DNA of 64,000 bases from Shewanella pealeana ATCC 700345 (GTDB lineage Bacteria > Pseudomonadota > Gammaproteobacteria > Enterobacterales > Shewanellaceae), in the NCBI RefSeq assembly GCF_000018285.1, contig NC_009901.1, forward strand, positions 3,781,001 to 3,845,000. The letters are read 5' to 3'. The notes under the pieces are model-generated. The model saw only the letters and a program-made list of their open reading frames with translations. It was not told the origin of the DNA and did not search any database. Positions 27,223 through 36,737 of this stretch are shown here, piece by piece; the stretch's first letter is position 1, and every line of letters begins with the position of its first letter. The position numbers and the translations under genes were made by a program.

Positions 27223-27930
27223 TTATTTAGCCACCTCAGGCAGGTGAAACCCAACAATTAAGCGCCTATAGGTGTAATTGATCCGAACATCTTTCTCCTT
27301 AAGACGTTTCGGCAAAGAATGCTCCCAATCCTTTTGCATCGGCCAATGCATAATAAGCAAATCACCACTTTGTAGCTGTAAACAAATTTTTTGCTGAGAT
27401 TGCTTATGACGGATAAAAAAGTCTCGCGTCGCTCCAAGCGTCAGCGACGCGATATCGCTAGCAGGCTCAATCTCTGGTTCATCATCACTGTGCCAGCCCA
27501 TGGACTCATGTCCGTCGGCATACCGATTGACCAAGACACCATTACTATTTAGCCCGAAATCTCTGGCGAGCTTTTGCCTCAGTTTAGACGCGTACTTGGG
27601 CCAAGCTAATGCCTGAACAAGTAAACCGGAATAGCGGTAGTCACAGCCTTGATCGGCAAACCACACTTGGTTACGGGGAATGGGATGACTTTTGCCGTAT
27701 AACAACACCTCTGGTCGAGTGAATGGGTAATTCGCCGACTCATTGAATAATGCTTGTTGCTGCTGCAGATTAAGATAGGCTTTAATTAAGGTAAAGGGCG
27801 GTTTGTCTTGCTCCATAGGGATATTAGATGGGGGCTTAAGCTCAAACCTAGAGTCAGCTTTAGCATTGCCCTCCCCTACAGATTGACCCGTTTTTACTGG
27901 AGCCAGCTCATCAAAATCCTCTTGCTTCAT
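27223..27930 (-). CDS. AlkB-like Fe(II)/2-oxoglutarate dioxygenase
   Basis: 235 residues with the iron ligands His and Asp in GWHSDDEPEI, a distal His in DWEHSLPK, and the 2-oxoglutarate-binding Arg in RINYTYRRL. The nucleotide-recognition lid includes PFTRPEVLLYGK. Family members oxidatively remove methyl lesions from DNA or RNA. The first 40 residues are polar and unconserved, so an internal start (e.g. the Met in IPMEQDKPPF) is possible. It is divergent from rlmG. Confidence 0.9.
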   Translation of the reverse strand: MKQEDFDELAPVKTGQSVGEGNAKADSRFELKPPSNIPMEQDKPPFTLIKAYLNLQQQQALFNESANYPFTRPEVLLYGKSHPIPRNQVWFADQGCDYRYSGLLVQALAWPKYASKLRQKLARDFGLNSNGVLVNRYADGHESMGWHSDDEPEIEPASDIASLTLGATRDFFIRHKQSQQKICLQLQSGDLLIMHWPMQKDWEHSLPKRLKEKDVRINYTYRRLIVGFHLPEVAK

Positions 27931-28128
27931 ATCTTAGCCTCTTGATTCATCTCCTAGCCTCATACTGTTCCGCTAAACCTAATGCCTAATCATTAATAAC
28001 TCATACCTAAACTAGGCTCCAAAAAACAATACCTAAGACGGCTCAAACATATCATCACTCTCATCATATACCTGCTATAAGAAATCTGCGATAATATGCG
28101 CCCTAATTTATTTGGTACTTATTGGCAT

Positions 28129-29370
28129 ATGACGACACAGTTTTCAGTATCGGGTATTGAACTCGAACTCTTCCGTTACCCTAGCAGACAAGAGTCTAAC
28201 CTGCAGGCGTGGGACGCCGCCGATGAGCACCTTATAAAGCACTTAATCGATACAGAACAAACCAGCATTAGTACGGCGGTTGTGAACGATGGTTTCGGTG
28301 CATTAACTGCAGGCTTATTATCAATTAACCCTAGCTGGCCACTGACATTAGAAACGGATGCCAAGACCAGCCAGTTGGGCACAAGCCAAAACCTAACCCG
28401 TAACCAGCTATCGCAAGAGTCGATAACTTGGGTGAATAGCCGTGATGAGCTGCCTCAGGTAATTGAGTTGGTTTTGATGAAGCTGCCTAAAAACCTAAAC
28501 TACTTTAGCCACCAGCTAAATAGGCTTTCTCATGTGCTACCAGCAGGTACACAAGTTTTAATTGGCGCGAAAGCAAAATCAATTAATAAGTCGCTACTGG
28601 AAACTATCGAAAAGAATTTAGGCCCTGCTAGTGCCAGCCTGACATGGAAGAAAACTCGAGTCATCACCTGTATCGCAGATGGTAAGGCTCGTGCGTTACC
28701 TAAAGCAACCACTTGGTCTGTACCTGAGTTTAAATTGCAGATCAGTAATCTCAGTAACGTATTTGCCGCCAACAAGCTCGATATTGGTGCACGCATAATG
28801 CTCGATAACATGCCAAAAGGTGACTACAAGTCGATTGTCGACTTGGGCTGCGGTAACGGCATCTTAGGCTTGCACGCGAAGCAAGTCTTTCCAGAAGCTT
28901 ATATTCACTTTATCGATGACTCTGAGATGGCTGTCGCATCGGCTAGAGAAAACTGGGCACTCAACAAACTGGATAACCCTGCATTGGTTGGTGAACAAGC
29001 AACGTTTGGCTGGGATGACTGTTTAACCAATATGAGTGAAGGCTTCCGCCCAGATCTTGTACTGTGTAATCCTCCGTTCCACCAAGGTGAGGCTATTACC
29101 GATCATATTGCTTGGCAGATGTTTTTAGATGCCTTTAGACGCTTAAAAAATGGCGGAATATTGCATGTTGTGGGTAATCGTCACTTGGCCTATCACGTCA
29201 AACTGCAGCGGATCTTTAAGAACTGCACCACGGTTGCATCGAACGGTAAGTTTGTTATTTTACAGGCACAAAAAATCAGTAAAAAGGCACAAGAGGCTGA
29301 GGTGGAGCAAGCTTTTGACACTGAGACGCCACATCCGCAAAGTGCATTATACGGTAAGCCAAAAGCCTAA
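28129..29370 (+). CDS. rlmG: 23S rRNA guanine-1835 N2-methyltransferase
   Basis: Two-domain class I methyltransferase of 413 residues. The N-terminal half is a degenerate MTase fold, while the C-terminal half binds SAM ([13 protein letters not shown]) and has the catalytic motif NPPF ([11 protein letters not shown]), used for guanine N2 methylation of 23S rRNA. I prefer the ATG at 28129; an upstream ATG at 28096 coincides with a GATAAT that looks like a -10 box. About 35 C-terminal residues are extra relative to E. coli RlmG. It shares a bidirectional terminator with the next gene. Confidence 0.92.
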   Translation: MTTQFSVSGIELELFRYPSRQESNLQAWDAADEHLIKHLIDTEQTSISTAVVNDGFGALTAGLLSINPSWPLTLETDAKTSQLGTSQNLTRNQLSQESITWVNSRDELPQVIELVLMKLPKNLNYFSHQLNRLSHVLPAGTQVLIGAKAKSINKSLLETIEKNLGPASASLTWKKTRVITCIADGKARALPKATTWSVPEFKLQISNLSNVFAANKLDIGARIMLDNMPKGDYKSIVDLGCGNGILGLHAKQVFPEAYIHFIDDSEMAVASARENWALNKLDNPALVGEQATFGWDDCLTNMSEGFRPDLVLCNPPFHQGEAITDHIAWQMFLDAFRRLKNGGILHVVGNRHLAYHVKLQRIFKNCTTVASNGKFVILQAQKISKKAQEAEVEQAFDTETPHPQSALYGKPKA

Positions 29371-29417
29371 CCGCTCGCTAAATAGACATAAGCGGTTAAA
29401 TATAAGCGGTTAAGCAA

Positions 29418-29447
29418 AAACGGTGAGCCTAGGCTCACCGTTTTGTT
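29418..29447. terminator. Bidirectional terminator after rlmG
   Basis: AAACGGTGAGCC TA GGCTCACCGTTT with T tracts on both strands. Confidence 0.85.
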
Positions 29448-29467
29448 TTTGATTCATTAAATAGTCG

Positions 29468-30415
29468 CTACTTAATCTCAGCTACCTGCTTTTCATGCTT
29501 TTCATGCTTTTCATGCTTTTCTTCAACATCTTGCACAGTAGAGTTTTGCTCTCCCACCTGCGCTGTCGCGCTTGCCGGTGGATCAAATAACACTCGAAAC
29601 CTTTGCTTAGGGCTTAAGTTGGCAGAAATCGCTTCTTTAAACATATCTCGCCACTCGGAAAAGGTTACCACCAGCGGGTTAAAGCTATTGATTGGTTTAG
29701 TGATCCCATACTCTACGGTCTCAACTTCTTTCTCGTACGTGCCGAACATTCGATCCCAAATAATCAAAATACCAGCATAATTCTTATCGATATATTGTGG
29801 ATTGCGGCCATGATGAACTCGATGATGAGACGGGGTATTAATAACCCACTCCAATATACCTAAAGATTTAACCGCCTGTGTATGGACAAAAAACTGTAGC
29901 CCTAAGTTCAGCAGTACCACAAACACCACCCAATTAGGGTCAAAACCGACTATGACTAACGGCAACCAGAATATCCACATCCCAGCCATTGGGTACATTA
30001 AGCTTTGCCTAAAAGCAGTACTAAAGTTCATATTCTCAGAACTATGATGAGCCACATGAGCAGCCCACATCCAGCGAATACGGTGACTCGCTCGGTGGAA
30101 CCAGTAGTAACAGAAATCTTGCGCAACCATTAGCACAATAAATGTCGCAGCATTCATCTCTATATCGAAAAGACGCCAACCGAAGAACATCAGGTATAAC
30201 TTAGCAATAAGCAGTCCAGTAACAATATCGGTCAATTGATGCATTGCCGCTAAACCGAAGTTACACAACACCTCAGGCAAGCGATAACGAGCATTGAGGG
30301 GTAAACGGTTTTGCCTATCGCCCATATACCACTCGAGTAAGATGCAGACGAAAAAAATCGGCGCGAGTACCAGTAGTAGCACTTCGGGGTGTGCTATCAG
30401 TGAATTAAAATCCAT
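29468..30415 (-). CDS. Sterol desaturase / fatty acid hydroxylase family membrane protein
   Basis: 315-residue di-iron membrane hydroxylase with the histidine clusters HRASH, HVAHHSSE and HHRVHHG, and about four to five membrane helices. Such proteins hydroxylate or desaturate lipids; the substrate is not predictable. The ATG at 30415 follows AAGGATATATAAG; the open frame upstream is not supported. The last 20 residues hold a tandem HEK repeat (EKHEKHEKHEKQ) encoded by three copies of a 9-bp repeat at about 29488-29520, a likely length-variable tail. Confidence 0.88.
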   Translation of the reverse strand: MDFNSLIAHPEVLLLVLAPIFFVCILLEWYMGDRQNRLPLNARYRLPEVLCNFGLAAMHQLTDIVTGLLIAKLYLMFFGWRLFDIEMNAATFIVLMVAQDFCYYWFHRASHRIRWMWAAHVAHHSSENMNFSTAFRQSLMYPMAGMWIFWLPLVIVGFDPNWVVFVVLLNLGLQFFVHTQAVKSLGILEWVINTPSHHRVHHGRNPQYIDKNYAGILIIWDRMFGTYEKEVETVEYGITKPINSFNPLVVTFSEWRDMFKEAISANLSPKQRFRVLFDPPASATAQVGEQNSTVQDVEEKHEKHEKHEKQVAEIK

Positions 30416-30522
30416 CTTATATATCCTTTTTATCCTTGGGGGCCTCGACTTATATGTCTCGCCACTTTTCACCGCTTTAATCGTTTTTTATTTTGGTTTA
30501 TGACTCTAGCCATCAAACGAGA

Positions 30523-31587
30523 CTACCAACGAGCAAAGTGATCTTCCGTCAGCCCAAAAACATTATCGAGTTGATGTTTATTACCAAAATTATCAATGAT
30601 ACAACCATCAAAACGCCCTAAATACTGCCTGAAATTACTCTTTAATAGCCAAAGGTTTAGTTTCTCTTGGCGACAACTTTTAGGTGTAAAAGTGAGTTCC
30701 ACTTGGCCATTAGCACTGTAGACTCGCCAGCTTGCTGCCGATTTCGTTTTATCTCTGTGACGAGTAAACTCGAAATGCACCGGGCCAAGAAGATGTCTTT
30801 CGCCGTTATGCCAAAACACATTCTCATGACAGCCCGTCTCATTTACACCAGCAGCTAGATTAAGCCCTAAGCTGCCATGCTCCGTTAGACTATTAATACT
30901 CGCCCAGCGCCAACTGGTTTCTCTGCGCATATAGCCTGCACTAAAATCGTAGCCAGCTGTGACTCTTTGTAATGGTTGTGGTTCATGATTGATGACTAAG
31001 CTCCCCGTCACTTTTAGGGCATTATGTTTTTGGGTATATGTCCAGCCGCTATACCCCGTTGGGTTACACATCGCCATAGGTAGGCTGAGCACTTCTGGTT
31101 GTAAACTTAATTCAGCCTCAATGCCTAAGGTATTGAGCCTGACACGCCACAGTCCTTGTTCGATATCGAACTCAACTTGGCCCTGGCCACCTTTTATCTT
31201 AGCCTTTCCCTGCATGGGTGAATCTGACATCTGATAGCCCAAGCCTAATGGCTTAAGCCAGCTCGTTTCTATTAGCTGGTTAGCTTTAATATCATAGAGA
31301 TAACAGAAAGCACTGCCCACGTAACGAATATCCGCAAGTGCTACACCAATAATGTAATGGGGAGTGACGATGCTAACAAACTGGAACTGCTTATAGTCAA
31401 AATGCTTAGCCCAGCTTGAGGCCGGCTTGTCCATCTCATTAAAGTATTTGAACTGCTCTACAGCCAAGTTAGATACGGGGCCATCGAAATGTCCGTAAAC
31501 AGCACAACCATACTCATCTATTAAGCTTTGGGGAGCGGCTGAACTGGTGAGCATATTGGGGAGCCATGGCAGATTATTCTCGGTCAT
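30523..31587 (-). CDS. DUF2804 family protein
   Basis: 354 residues, soluble, without signal peptide. The Trp- and His-rich beta pattern (GYSGWTYTQK; ETSWRWASIN; VFWHNGERHLLGP) and C-terminal LLKSNFRQYLGRFDG are those of DUF2804, a group of unknown function with a lipocalin-like or beta-sandwich look. It lies 107 bp upstream of the hydroxylase gene on the same strand, so co-transcription with a lipid-modifying enzyme is possible. Confidence 0.8.
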   Translation of the reverse strand: MTENNLPWLPNMLTSSAAPQSLIDEYGCAVYGHFDGPVSNLAVEQFKYFNEMDKPASSWAKHFDYKQFQFVSIVTPHYIIGVALADIRYVGSAFCYLYDIKANQLIETSWLKPLGLGYQMSDSPMQGKAKIKGGQGQVEFDIEQGLWRVRLNTLGIEAELSLQPEVLSLPMAMCNPTGYSGWTYTQKHNALKVTGSLVINHEPQPLQRVTAGYDFSAGYMRRETSWRWASINSLTEHGSLGLNLAAGVNETGCHENVFWHNGERHLLGPVHFEFTRHRDKTKSAASWRVYSANGQVELTFTPKSCRQEKLNLWLLKSNFRQYLGRFDGCIIDNFGNKHQLDNVFGLTEDHFARW

Positions 31588-31864
31588 AAACCTTGAGTTC
31601 CTGATACTGATTCGACCTTTTACTCTAACTTGAACTGACTCAGGTTAAAAGCTGCCCAGAGAACTTTTGTTATCAAACTGTAAATACCACAAGACATCTT
31701 CAAACTAATTCTATGCTAGGTTCGACCAACACGATAAAGATATGAACCCTATGCAAGTAGGCTTTAATCGAGAAAAGTCCGACAAAAACTAACTATCAAC
31801 TCTGGAATACAGTTAGGGTTCTGGTATGCTGAGGCATCTCAATTTTTTGCTAATTAATATAATA

Positions 31865-32431
31865 ATGAAATCTTTACTTTTAGTCGTTGCAGCCGCGGTA
31901 TCAATGGTAGGCTGCGCTAGCCAAGGTCCATCTCATATTGCATTAAACCCTGAAGTGCCATCAATTATTCAGCAAACAGAAGTAGAACTTCCTGTTGCCC
32001 TAGAAACGATTGATACCCGCTCAGCAAACTTTATCGTACGCTTTAATGACGGCGATAAAGCAGCACGCCTTGTCAGCCCAACTGAAGCGCCTCGCGTTCA
32101 AATGGACCAAGTATTTAGGGATGGCTTTACTCAGGCGGGATATCGCATCGATCCAAGCTCGGTAAATCACATGCAGTTCCAGCTAGAGCAGCTATTAACC
32201 GATGTCGACGAAGGCACATTTGGCTTCGAAGCCAATAGTCAGATTATCATCAATGTTATTGCTAAAAACGCCAAGCAAGAGCTCACAAAACGCTATCGCG
32301 CCAAGGGACTATTAAAGGGTCCGTTTAGCGCCGATTTTGCTACACTAGAGCTTGAAATGAACAAGCTACTCGGTGAGCTAACCCGCGACATCATTAACGA
32401 CCCAGAGCTGAATCAATTCATTCAGCAGTAA
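31865..32431 (+). CDS. YajG-family lipoprotein
   Basis: 188 residues. The signal peptide (MKSLLLVVAAAVSMVGC) ends in a lipobox with Cys17, so it is an outer-membrane-type lipoprotein (Ala-Ser at +2/+3). The rest fits the YajG family (SANFIVRFNDGDKAARLVSP; INVIAKNAKQELTKRYRA). Function is unknown; in E. coli yajG is next to ampG, and an ampG-like gene lies 1.6 kb downstream here. I start at the ATG at 31865, since the upstream 13 codons would bury the signal peptide. Confidence 0.87.
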   Translation: MKSLLLVVAAAVSMVGCASQGPSHIALNPEVPSIIQQTEVELPVALETIDTRSANFIVRFNDGDKAARLVSPTEAPRVQMDQVFRDGFTQAGYRIDPSSVNHMQFQLEQLLTDVDEGTFGFEANSQIIINVIAKNAKQELTKRYRAKGLLKGPFSADFATLELEMNKLLGELTRDIINDPELNQFIQQ

Positions 32432-32480
32432 AGATTAAGGTTAGGTTTTCAGCATTCAAAATGCTATTAAAAGGAACATT

Positions 32481-33140
32481 ATGAAAACTTGGAAAACTTG
32501 GATAACTTATTTAACAAAAAGTTTAACGAAAAATTTAGCAAAAAAAACAACTAAGATAGCCAAGACGCTCGCGTCACTGGTCCTGTTAACAACGAGCCAG
32601 CTCAGCTATGCCGTAGATATTCAGCCCAACACGCTTTACCCTCTCGTTGAGCTAGACACCAGCATGGGCAAGATAGTGGTGGAGTTAGATAGAACTCGCT
32701 CGCCGATCACAGTTGATAACTTTCTAACCTATGTTGTAAAAGGTCACTATGACAACACACTATTTCACCGTGTGATTAGCGATTTCGTGGTGCAAGGTGG
32801 CGGTTTAGACTTAAACAAAGAAGAGCGACCGACCGATAAACCTATCGTCAATGAATCGGGAAACGGCCTCTCTAACCTAACTGGCACCATTGCCATGGCT
32901 CGAGAAGCCGAGCCACATACCGCCACCAGCCAGTTCTACTTTAATGTAGTCGATAATGAGAAGTTAGATCCCTCTTCGCGCCGCTGGGGCTATACGGTTT
33001 TTGGTGAGGTAACCTCAGGCATGGAAGTATTGCAAGCCATATCGTTAGTGCCTACTGATTTCAATAGCCAAGTAGAGTGGCCTGACTTTCCAGTGCAAGA
33101 TATTGTTCTTAAAAAGGCGACCTTGCTACCTCGAAATTAA
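32481..33140 (+). CDS. Periplasmic cyclophilin-type peptidyl-prolyl isomerase
   Basis: 219 residues with a long, strongly basic signal peptide (about 45 residues, cut after LSYA) and a cyclophilin domain: FHRVISDFVVQGGG, catalytic Arg in FHRV, TIAMAREAEPHTATSQFYFNV. It is closest to PpiA/rotamase A. It speeds proline isomerisation in exported proteins. AAAGGAAC precedes the ATG. It follows the YajG lipoprotein by 49 bp and may share its transcript. Confidence 0.92.
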   Translation: MKTWKTWITYLTKSLTKNLAKKTTKIAKTLASLVLLTTSQLSYAVDIQPNTLYPLVELDTSMGKIVVELDRTRSPITVDNFLTYVVKGHYDNTLFHRVISDFVVQGGGLDLNKEERPTDKPIVNESGNGLSNLTGTIAMAREAEPHTATSQFYFNVVDNEKLDPSSRRWGYTVFGEVTSGMEVLQAISLVPTDFNSQVEWPDFPVQDIVLKKATLLPRN

Positions 33141-33258
33141 GCCTTATCTATTTAGCCAATCTAAATCTTGAATTATTTTGAAATAATTTGAATTATTTTG
33201 AGCAATAGCCCTAATTTCCTGCCTATACTTATTTCGTAAACTAAAAGGAGGCGGCTCA

Positions 33259-33579
33259 ATGACACCAAATCAGTTCATTGACGATAAAGCGCCCCAGCTG
33301 GCTTTCTATGGAAAAGCATTTTTGAGTGATCAACTCGAATTCAATGAGATCCAGTTATATCTATGGGACACCCTAGAAGAATGGCAGATGTACAATCATC
33401 AGGGTGATGCGCAAACTGATATGGAACGTGTGTTTTGGCACCTACTACACGCCTTTGACAGGTGGCCCTGTTGGGCAATTCGAGGCAATCAATTTCTGCG
33501 AAAGCAGGTAGATGATTGTTGTGACTACCTCAGTATTGGTGGTCAAATCCCTCAAGGATGTATAGGGATCAGACCCTAG
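33259..33579 (+). CDS. Conserved hypothetical protein, 106 residues
   Basis: Strong ribosome-binding site (AAAGGAGG, 7-nt spacing) before the ATG. The protein is acidic and Trp-rich (LWDTLEEWQMYN; VFWHLLHAFDRWPCWAIRG) and has a CCDY motif. It lacks signal or membrane segments. I do not recognise a named family. A good terminator follows at 33632-33665. Confidence 0.7.
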   Translation: MTPNQFIDDKAPQLAFYGKAFLSDQLEFNEIQLYLWDTLEEWQMYNHQGDAQTDMERVFWHLLHAFDRWPCWAIRGNQFLRKQVDDCCDYLSIGGQIPQGCIGIRP

Positions 33580-33631
33580 TTTCATTAAGTGACACAATAA
33601 TATCCACCAAAAGAGCAATCAAGCTCTAGCT

Positions 33632-33665
33632 AAGCCCAGACCAAAACTTCGGTCTGGGCTTTTTA
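33632..33665 (+). terminator. Terminator after the 106-residue gene
   Basis: AAGCCCAGACC and GGTCTGGGCTT with an 8-nt loop and a T tract. Confidence 0.88.
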
Positions 33666-33680
33666 CTGGCAAGCATAAAG

Positions 33681-33965
33681 TTATACCAACCAGTATAAAG
33701 ATTTGGTCGCTCAGCGAGAGTTTAGCGGTTCTGAGACAAGGCAGCGAGTGAAGAGCATAGTGAAACTAGGTTCAAGCTCCCTCTTGTTCCATAAGAGTCA
33801 CAGTATCAGAACCGCTAAAACTCGCCATTCTGGAGCGTTTTTGGCTGCCTACTTCTGCGTTGAACAACTTCACAAGGGAGCAACCATTCTTTCAGTTATT
33901 CGCCTTGAATTAGTTTGCCAAAAAACGTTCTGAGTAGATCAACTTCTTATACTGATTGGTATTAA
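33681..33965. mobile_element. MITE-like element with terminal inverted repeats
   Basis: A 285-bp non-coding segment that begins TTATACCAACCAGTATAAAG and ends with the reverse complement of TTAATACCAATCAGTATAAG. Inside are a second symmetry (TTAGCGGTTCTGA at 33722 and TCAGAACCGCTAA at 33807) and GC-skewed arms. No transposase is encoded; a 76-codon frame over it is not a gene. The same end sequence recurs at 56448-56466. Confidence 0.65.
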
Positions 33966-34048
33966 TCAAGCCCCTTTGGGATTAATACCTTGAACCTAAC
34001 CCCGCTCAGCCGTAAGATTTAAATAACTAACTCCAGCAAAGCTTGTTT

Positions 34049-35479
34049 ATGTCTTCAGCACCCCTAGCCTCTTTTTTTCAGCGCTTTAAAGACGCCGCCT
34101 CAATCTATTGCCACAAAAGGGTATTAATTTTATTACTGCTTGGTTTTTCAGCAGGCTTACCCCTGATGCTGGTGTTTTCCACCCTGTCATTCTGGTTAAG
34201 AGAAGCTGGCGTAGACCGTACAGCTATTGGTTACTTTAGCTGGATAGCGTTAGCCTATGGATTCAAATGGGCTTGGTCGCCGCTAGTTGACAGGATGTCA
34301 TTGCCTATATTTACCAAGCTGTTAGGCCGTAGGCGCGGTTGGATGATGTTCGCGCAGCTATTGCTAGTCGCGGCGATTATCGGAATGAGCCAAAGTGACC
34401 CTCTTGCCGATCTTGAAAGGCTCGCGCTATTCGCCTTAATGGTCGCCTTTGCCTCTGCTACTCAAGACATAGTTATCGATGCGTTCCGTATTGAGTCCGC
34501 GCCAGTAAAAATGCAAGCGGCACTAGCAGCAGCTTATCAAGTGGGCTACCGCAGTGCGATGATTGTAGCCACAGCAGGCGCACTCACTATTGCCGCATGG
34601 ATCGAGCCTGATAACGACAGCTATAACTTGATGTCGTGGCAGACCGCTTATTTAGTCATGGCAGGTCTTATGTCGATTGGTATTTTAACCACACTATTTA
34701 GTAAAGAGCCTGTTGTTGAAACTAAGGAGGCGGACGAGAAGGAAGCCGAAATAAAGATTAAGTTTGCAGCACGTTACCCTAAGTTTGTTGCCGCCAGTTT
34801 TTCTTGGTTATATACCGCAAGTGTACTGCCCTTTATCGACTTCTTTAAGCGGTATGGGCGCAGTGCAATTCTTATCTTATTGCTAATCTCTTGTTACCGT
34901 ATTTCCGATATTGTGATGGGAATTATGGCTAACGTGTTTTACGTCGATATGGGTTTTTCGAAAACCGAAATCGCCACATTAAGTAAAATATATGGCTTAA
35001 TTATGACCTTAGTGGGCGCAGGCGCAGGCGGTTTACTGATCGCCCGTTACGGCACCATGAAGATATTGTTCTTAGGGGCATTTCTAGTGGCGGTAACTAA
35101 TCTACTTTTTGCCTACCAAGCCATAATTGGCTATAACGTCAACTTCTTAACCTTTGCTATTTCGGTCGATAACTTCAGTGCAGGAATTGCCACAGCAGCC
35201 TTTATTGCTTACTTGTCGAGCTTAACTAGCAGTGGCTACAGTGCGACTCAATATGCACTGCTATCCTCAATTATGTTGCTGTTCCCTAAGTTTATTGCAG
35301 GCTTCTCCGGCGCTTATATCGATGCCTATGATTATGTAAGCTTCTTTATTGCAGCCAGCTTAATTGGTTTCCCCGTGCTCGGACTGATTATGTTAGTGCA
35401 AAAATATGCACCGAATCCAAGTCTTACAGAGCAAGCTGAGGTTGAGTCTAATGATGCAAGCAAAGAAACGAGCTTATAA
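34049..35479 (+). CDS. ampG: AmpG-like muropeptide MFS permease
   Basis: 476 residues with 12 or more membrane helices. The N-terminal region (LLLGFSAGLPLMLVFSTLSFWLREAGV) and KWAWSPLVDRM are typical of AmpG, which imports anhydro-muropeptides for cell-wall recycling and influences beta-lactamase induction. The ATG at 34049 lacks a strong ribosome-binding site; a TTG lies two codons earlier. The C-terminal 20 residues are acidic and cytoplasmic. Some AmpG-fold proteins carry other substrates, so the substrate is inferred. Confidence 0.85.
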   Translation: MSSAPLASFFQRFKDAASIYCHKRVLILLLLGFSAGLPLMLVFSTLSFWLREAGVDRTAIGYFSWIALAYGFKWAWSPLVDRMSLPIFTKLLGRRRGWMMFAQLLLVAAIIGMSQSDPLADLERLALFALMVAFASATQDIVIDAFRIESAPVKMQAALAAAYQVGYRSAMIVATAGALTIAAWIEPDNDSYNLMSWQTAYLVMAGLMSIGILTTLFSKEPVVETKEADEKEAEIKIKFAARYPKFVAASFSWLYTASVLPFIDFFKRYGRSAILILLLISCYRISDIVMGIMANVFYVDMGFSKTEIATLSKIYGLIMTLVGAGAGGLLIARYGTMKILFLGAFLVAVTNLLFAYQAIIGYNVNFLTFAISVDNFSAGIATAAFIAYLSSLTSSGYSATQYALLSSIMLLFPKFIAGFSGAYIDAYDYVSFFIAASLIGFPVLGLIMLVQKYAPNPSLTEQAEVESNDASKETSL

Positions 35480-35656
35480 ATAACCTTGTACAGCCTGATA
35501 ACTTGATAACGGCTCCCGAATGGTGAGGCAACATCGATATTTATCAGCCGTGATGATAGCGAGGCGGTACTTGCTGATATGGTAAATAGCCGCCCATCAT
35601 CGTGAGCGGCTAATTGAACCTATTGGCTGTAATTGCCAATTTAAAGCTTGAAAACA

Positions 35657-35698
35657 AAAGATGCTTAATACGTTATTTCTTTAGGCATCTTTTATCTT
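35657..35698 (-). terminator. yajQ terminator
   Basis: AAAAGATGC and GCATCTTTT arms around a long loop, beyond the yajQ stop. Confidence 0.65.
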
Positions 35699-35715
35699 AA
35701 TTTTTCAAAGAAAAA

Positions 35716-36201
35716 TTAATCGCGGAAGTTATTAAACTGGAATGGCTGGCCAAGTTCAGACTCACGAGCCAGTGCCATCACCTGTTGCAGGTCATCTCGC
35801 TTCTTGCCTGTAACACGTACAGAATCGCCTTGAATAGATACCTGAACCTTAAGCTTGCTGTCTTTAATTAGCTTAACCAGCTTCTTAGCGACTAAGGTTT
35901 CGATGCCTTCTTTAAACTTCACTTTTAAAGAGAAGGTTTTACCGCTGTGAACCGCTTTATCATCGACATCCATCGACTTAGGATCGACATCACGCTTACT
36001 CATTTGCATACGTAGAATATCCACAAGCTGACGGCACTGAAAGTCATCTTCAGCCGTTAAGGTTACTACGTGATCTTTGTACTCAATGCTGGCTTCTTTG
36101 CCGCGAAAGTCAAAACGACCTTTCAATTCACGCACTGAATTATCAACCGCGTTACGCAGTTCAACTTCATTCACTTCTGAAACAATATCCATTGAAGGCA
36201 T
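35716..36201 (-). CDS. yajQ: YajQ-family nucleotide-binding protein
   Basis: 161 residues of two ferredoxin-like subdomains. Begins [20 protein letters not shown] and ends in [11 protein letters not shown], both characteristic of UPF0234/YajQ. Family members bind tRNA or GTP, and some act as cyclic di-GMP effectors. Which applies here cannot be told. It is monocistronic and divergent from the VanZ-like gene. Confidence 0.95.
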   Translation of the reverse strand: MPSMDIVSEVNEVELRNAVDNSVRELKGRFDFRGKEASIEYKDHVVTLTAEDDFQCRQLVDILRMQMSKRDVDPKSMDVDDKAVHSGKTFSLKVKFKEGIETLVAKKLVKLIKDSKLKVQVSIQGDSVRVTGKKRDDLQQVMALARESELGQPFQFNNFRD

Positions 36202-36302
36202 AAGTTTGGTCCTTAAAAAATTACTGTAGCGGTATTTTACGCACAGAGCCTTCGAACTTGAAGTAAATAAACCATAAAAGCAAAGGAAATTGTGGGTTGT
36301 TG

Positions 36303-36731
36303 ATGACTTTATCTACGGGTTTTCTTATGATTGAGTCAAATAACATAGATGCATACGACGTGATAAACAGACAAACTATTTTTAAGTGGGCACTGGCTTT
36401 AATGCTCATTCTGGTAAGTTACTTGGTTTTCTCAAAACCCAGTTACCCAATAGGGATCCCTAATTTCGATAAAATTGGTCACGTAGGCAGTTTTTTTGTC
36501 TTGTCATACCTAACCTACTTAGCCTTCAGGCCTAAGTGGTACACGTTGGCGGTTATTTTAGCGGGCTACGCAGTATTTATCGAAGTCGTGCAATCTCAAC
36601 TTTCCTATCGTAGCGCCTCCCTAGCCGATTTCATTGCCGATATGGTGGGGATCTCCCTATTTTATTTTACTCATTGGCTTTATTGTCGCTACTTTAAAAC
36701 CGCTAAGCTCACCGATCCTGATCTGCAGTAA
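36303..36731 (+). CDS. VanZ-like membrane protein
   Basis: 142 residues with four membrane helices. [20 protein letters not shown] and [20 protein letters not shown] are the two conserved stretches of VanZ-like proteins. The family is widespread and its function outside glycopeptide resistance is unclear, so no resistance role is implied. The start is uncertain: ATG at 36303 (GGG six bases upstream) or ATG at 36327. It precedes panE by six bases, so they are co-transcribed. Confidence 0.83.
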   Translation: MTLSTGFLMIESNNIDAYDVINRQTIFKWALALMLILVSYLVFSKPSYPIGIPNFDKIGHVGSFFVLSYLTYLAFRPKWYTLAVILAGYAVFIEVVQSQLSYRSASLADFIADMVGISLFYFTHWLYCRYFKTAKLTDPDLQ

Positions 36732-36737
36732 CTTCAC

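Noticed and set aside
33703..33933. 76-codon frame in the MITE-like element
   Set aside because: Falls wholly inside an inverted-repeat element and lacks a start signal.
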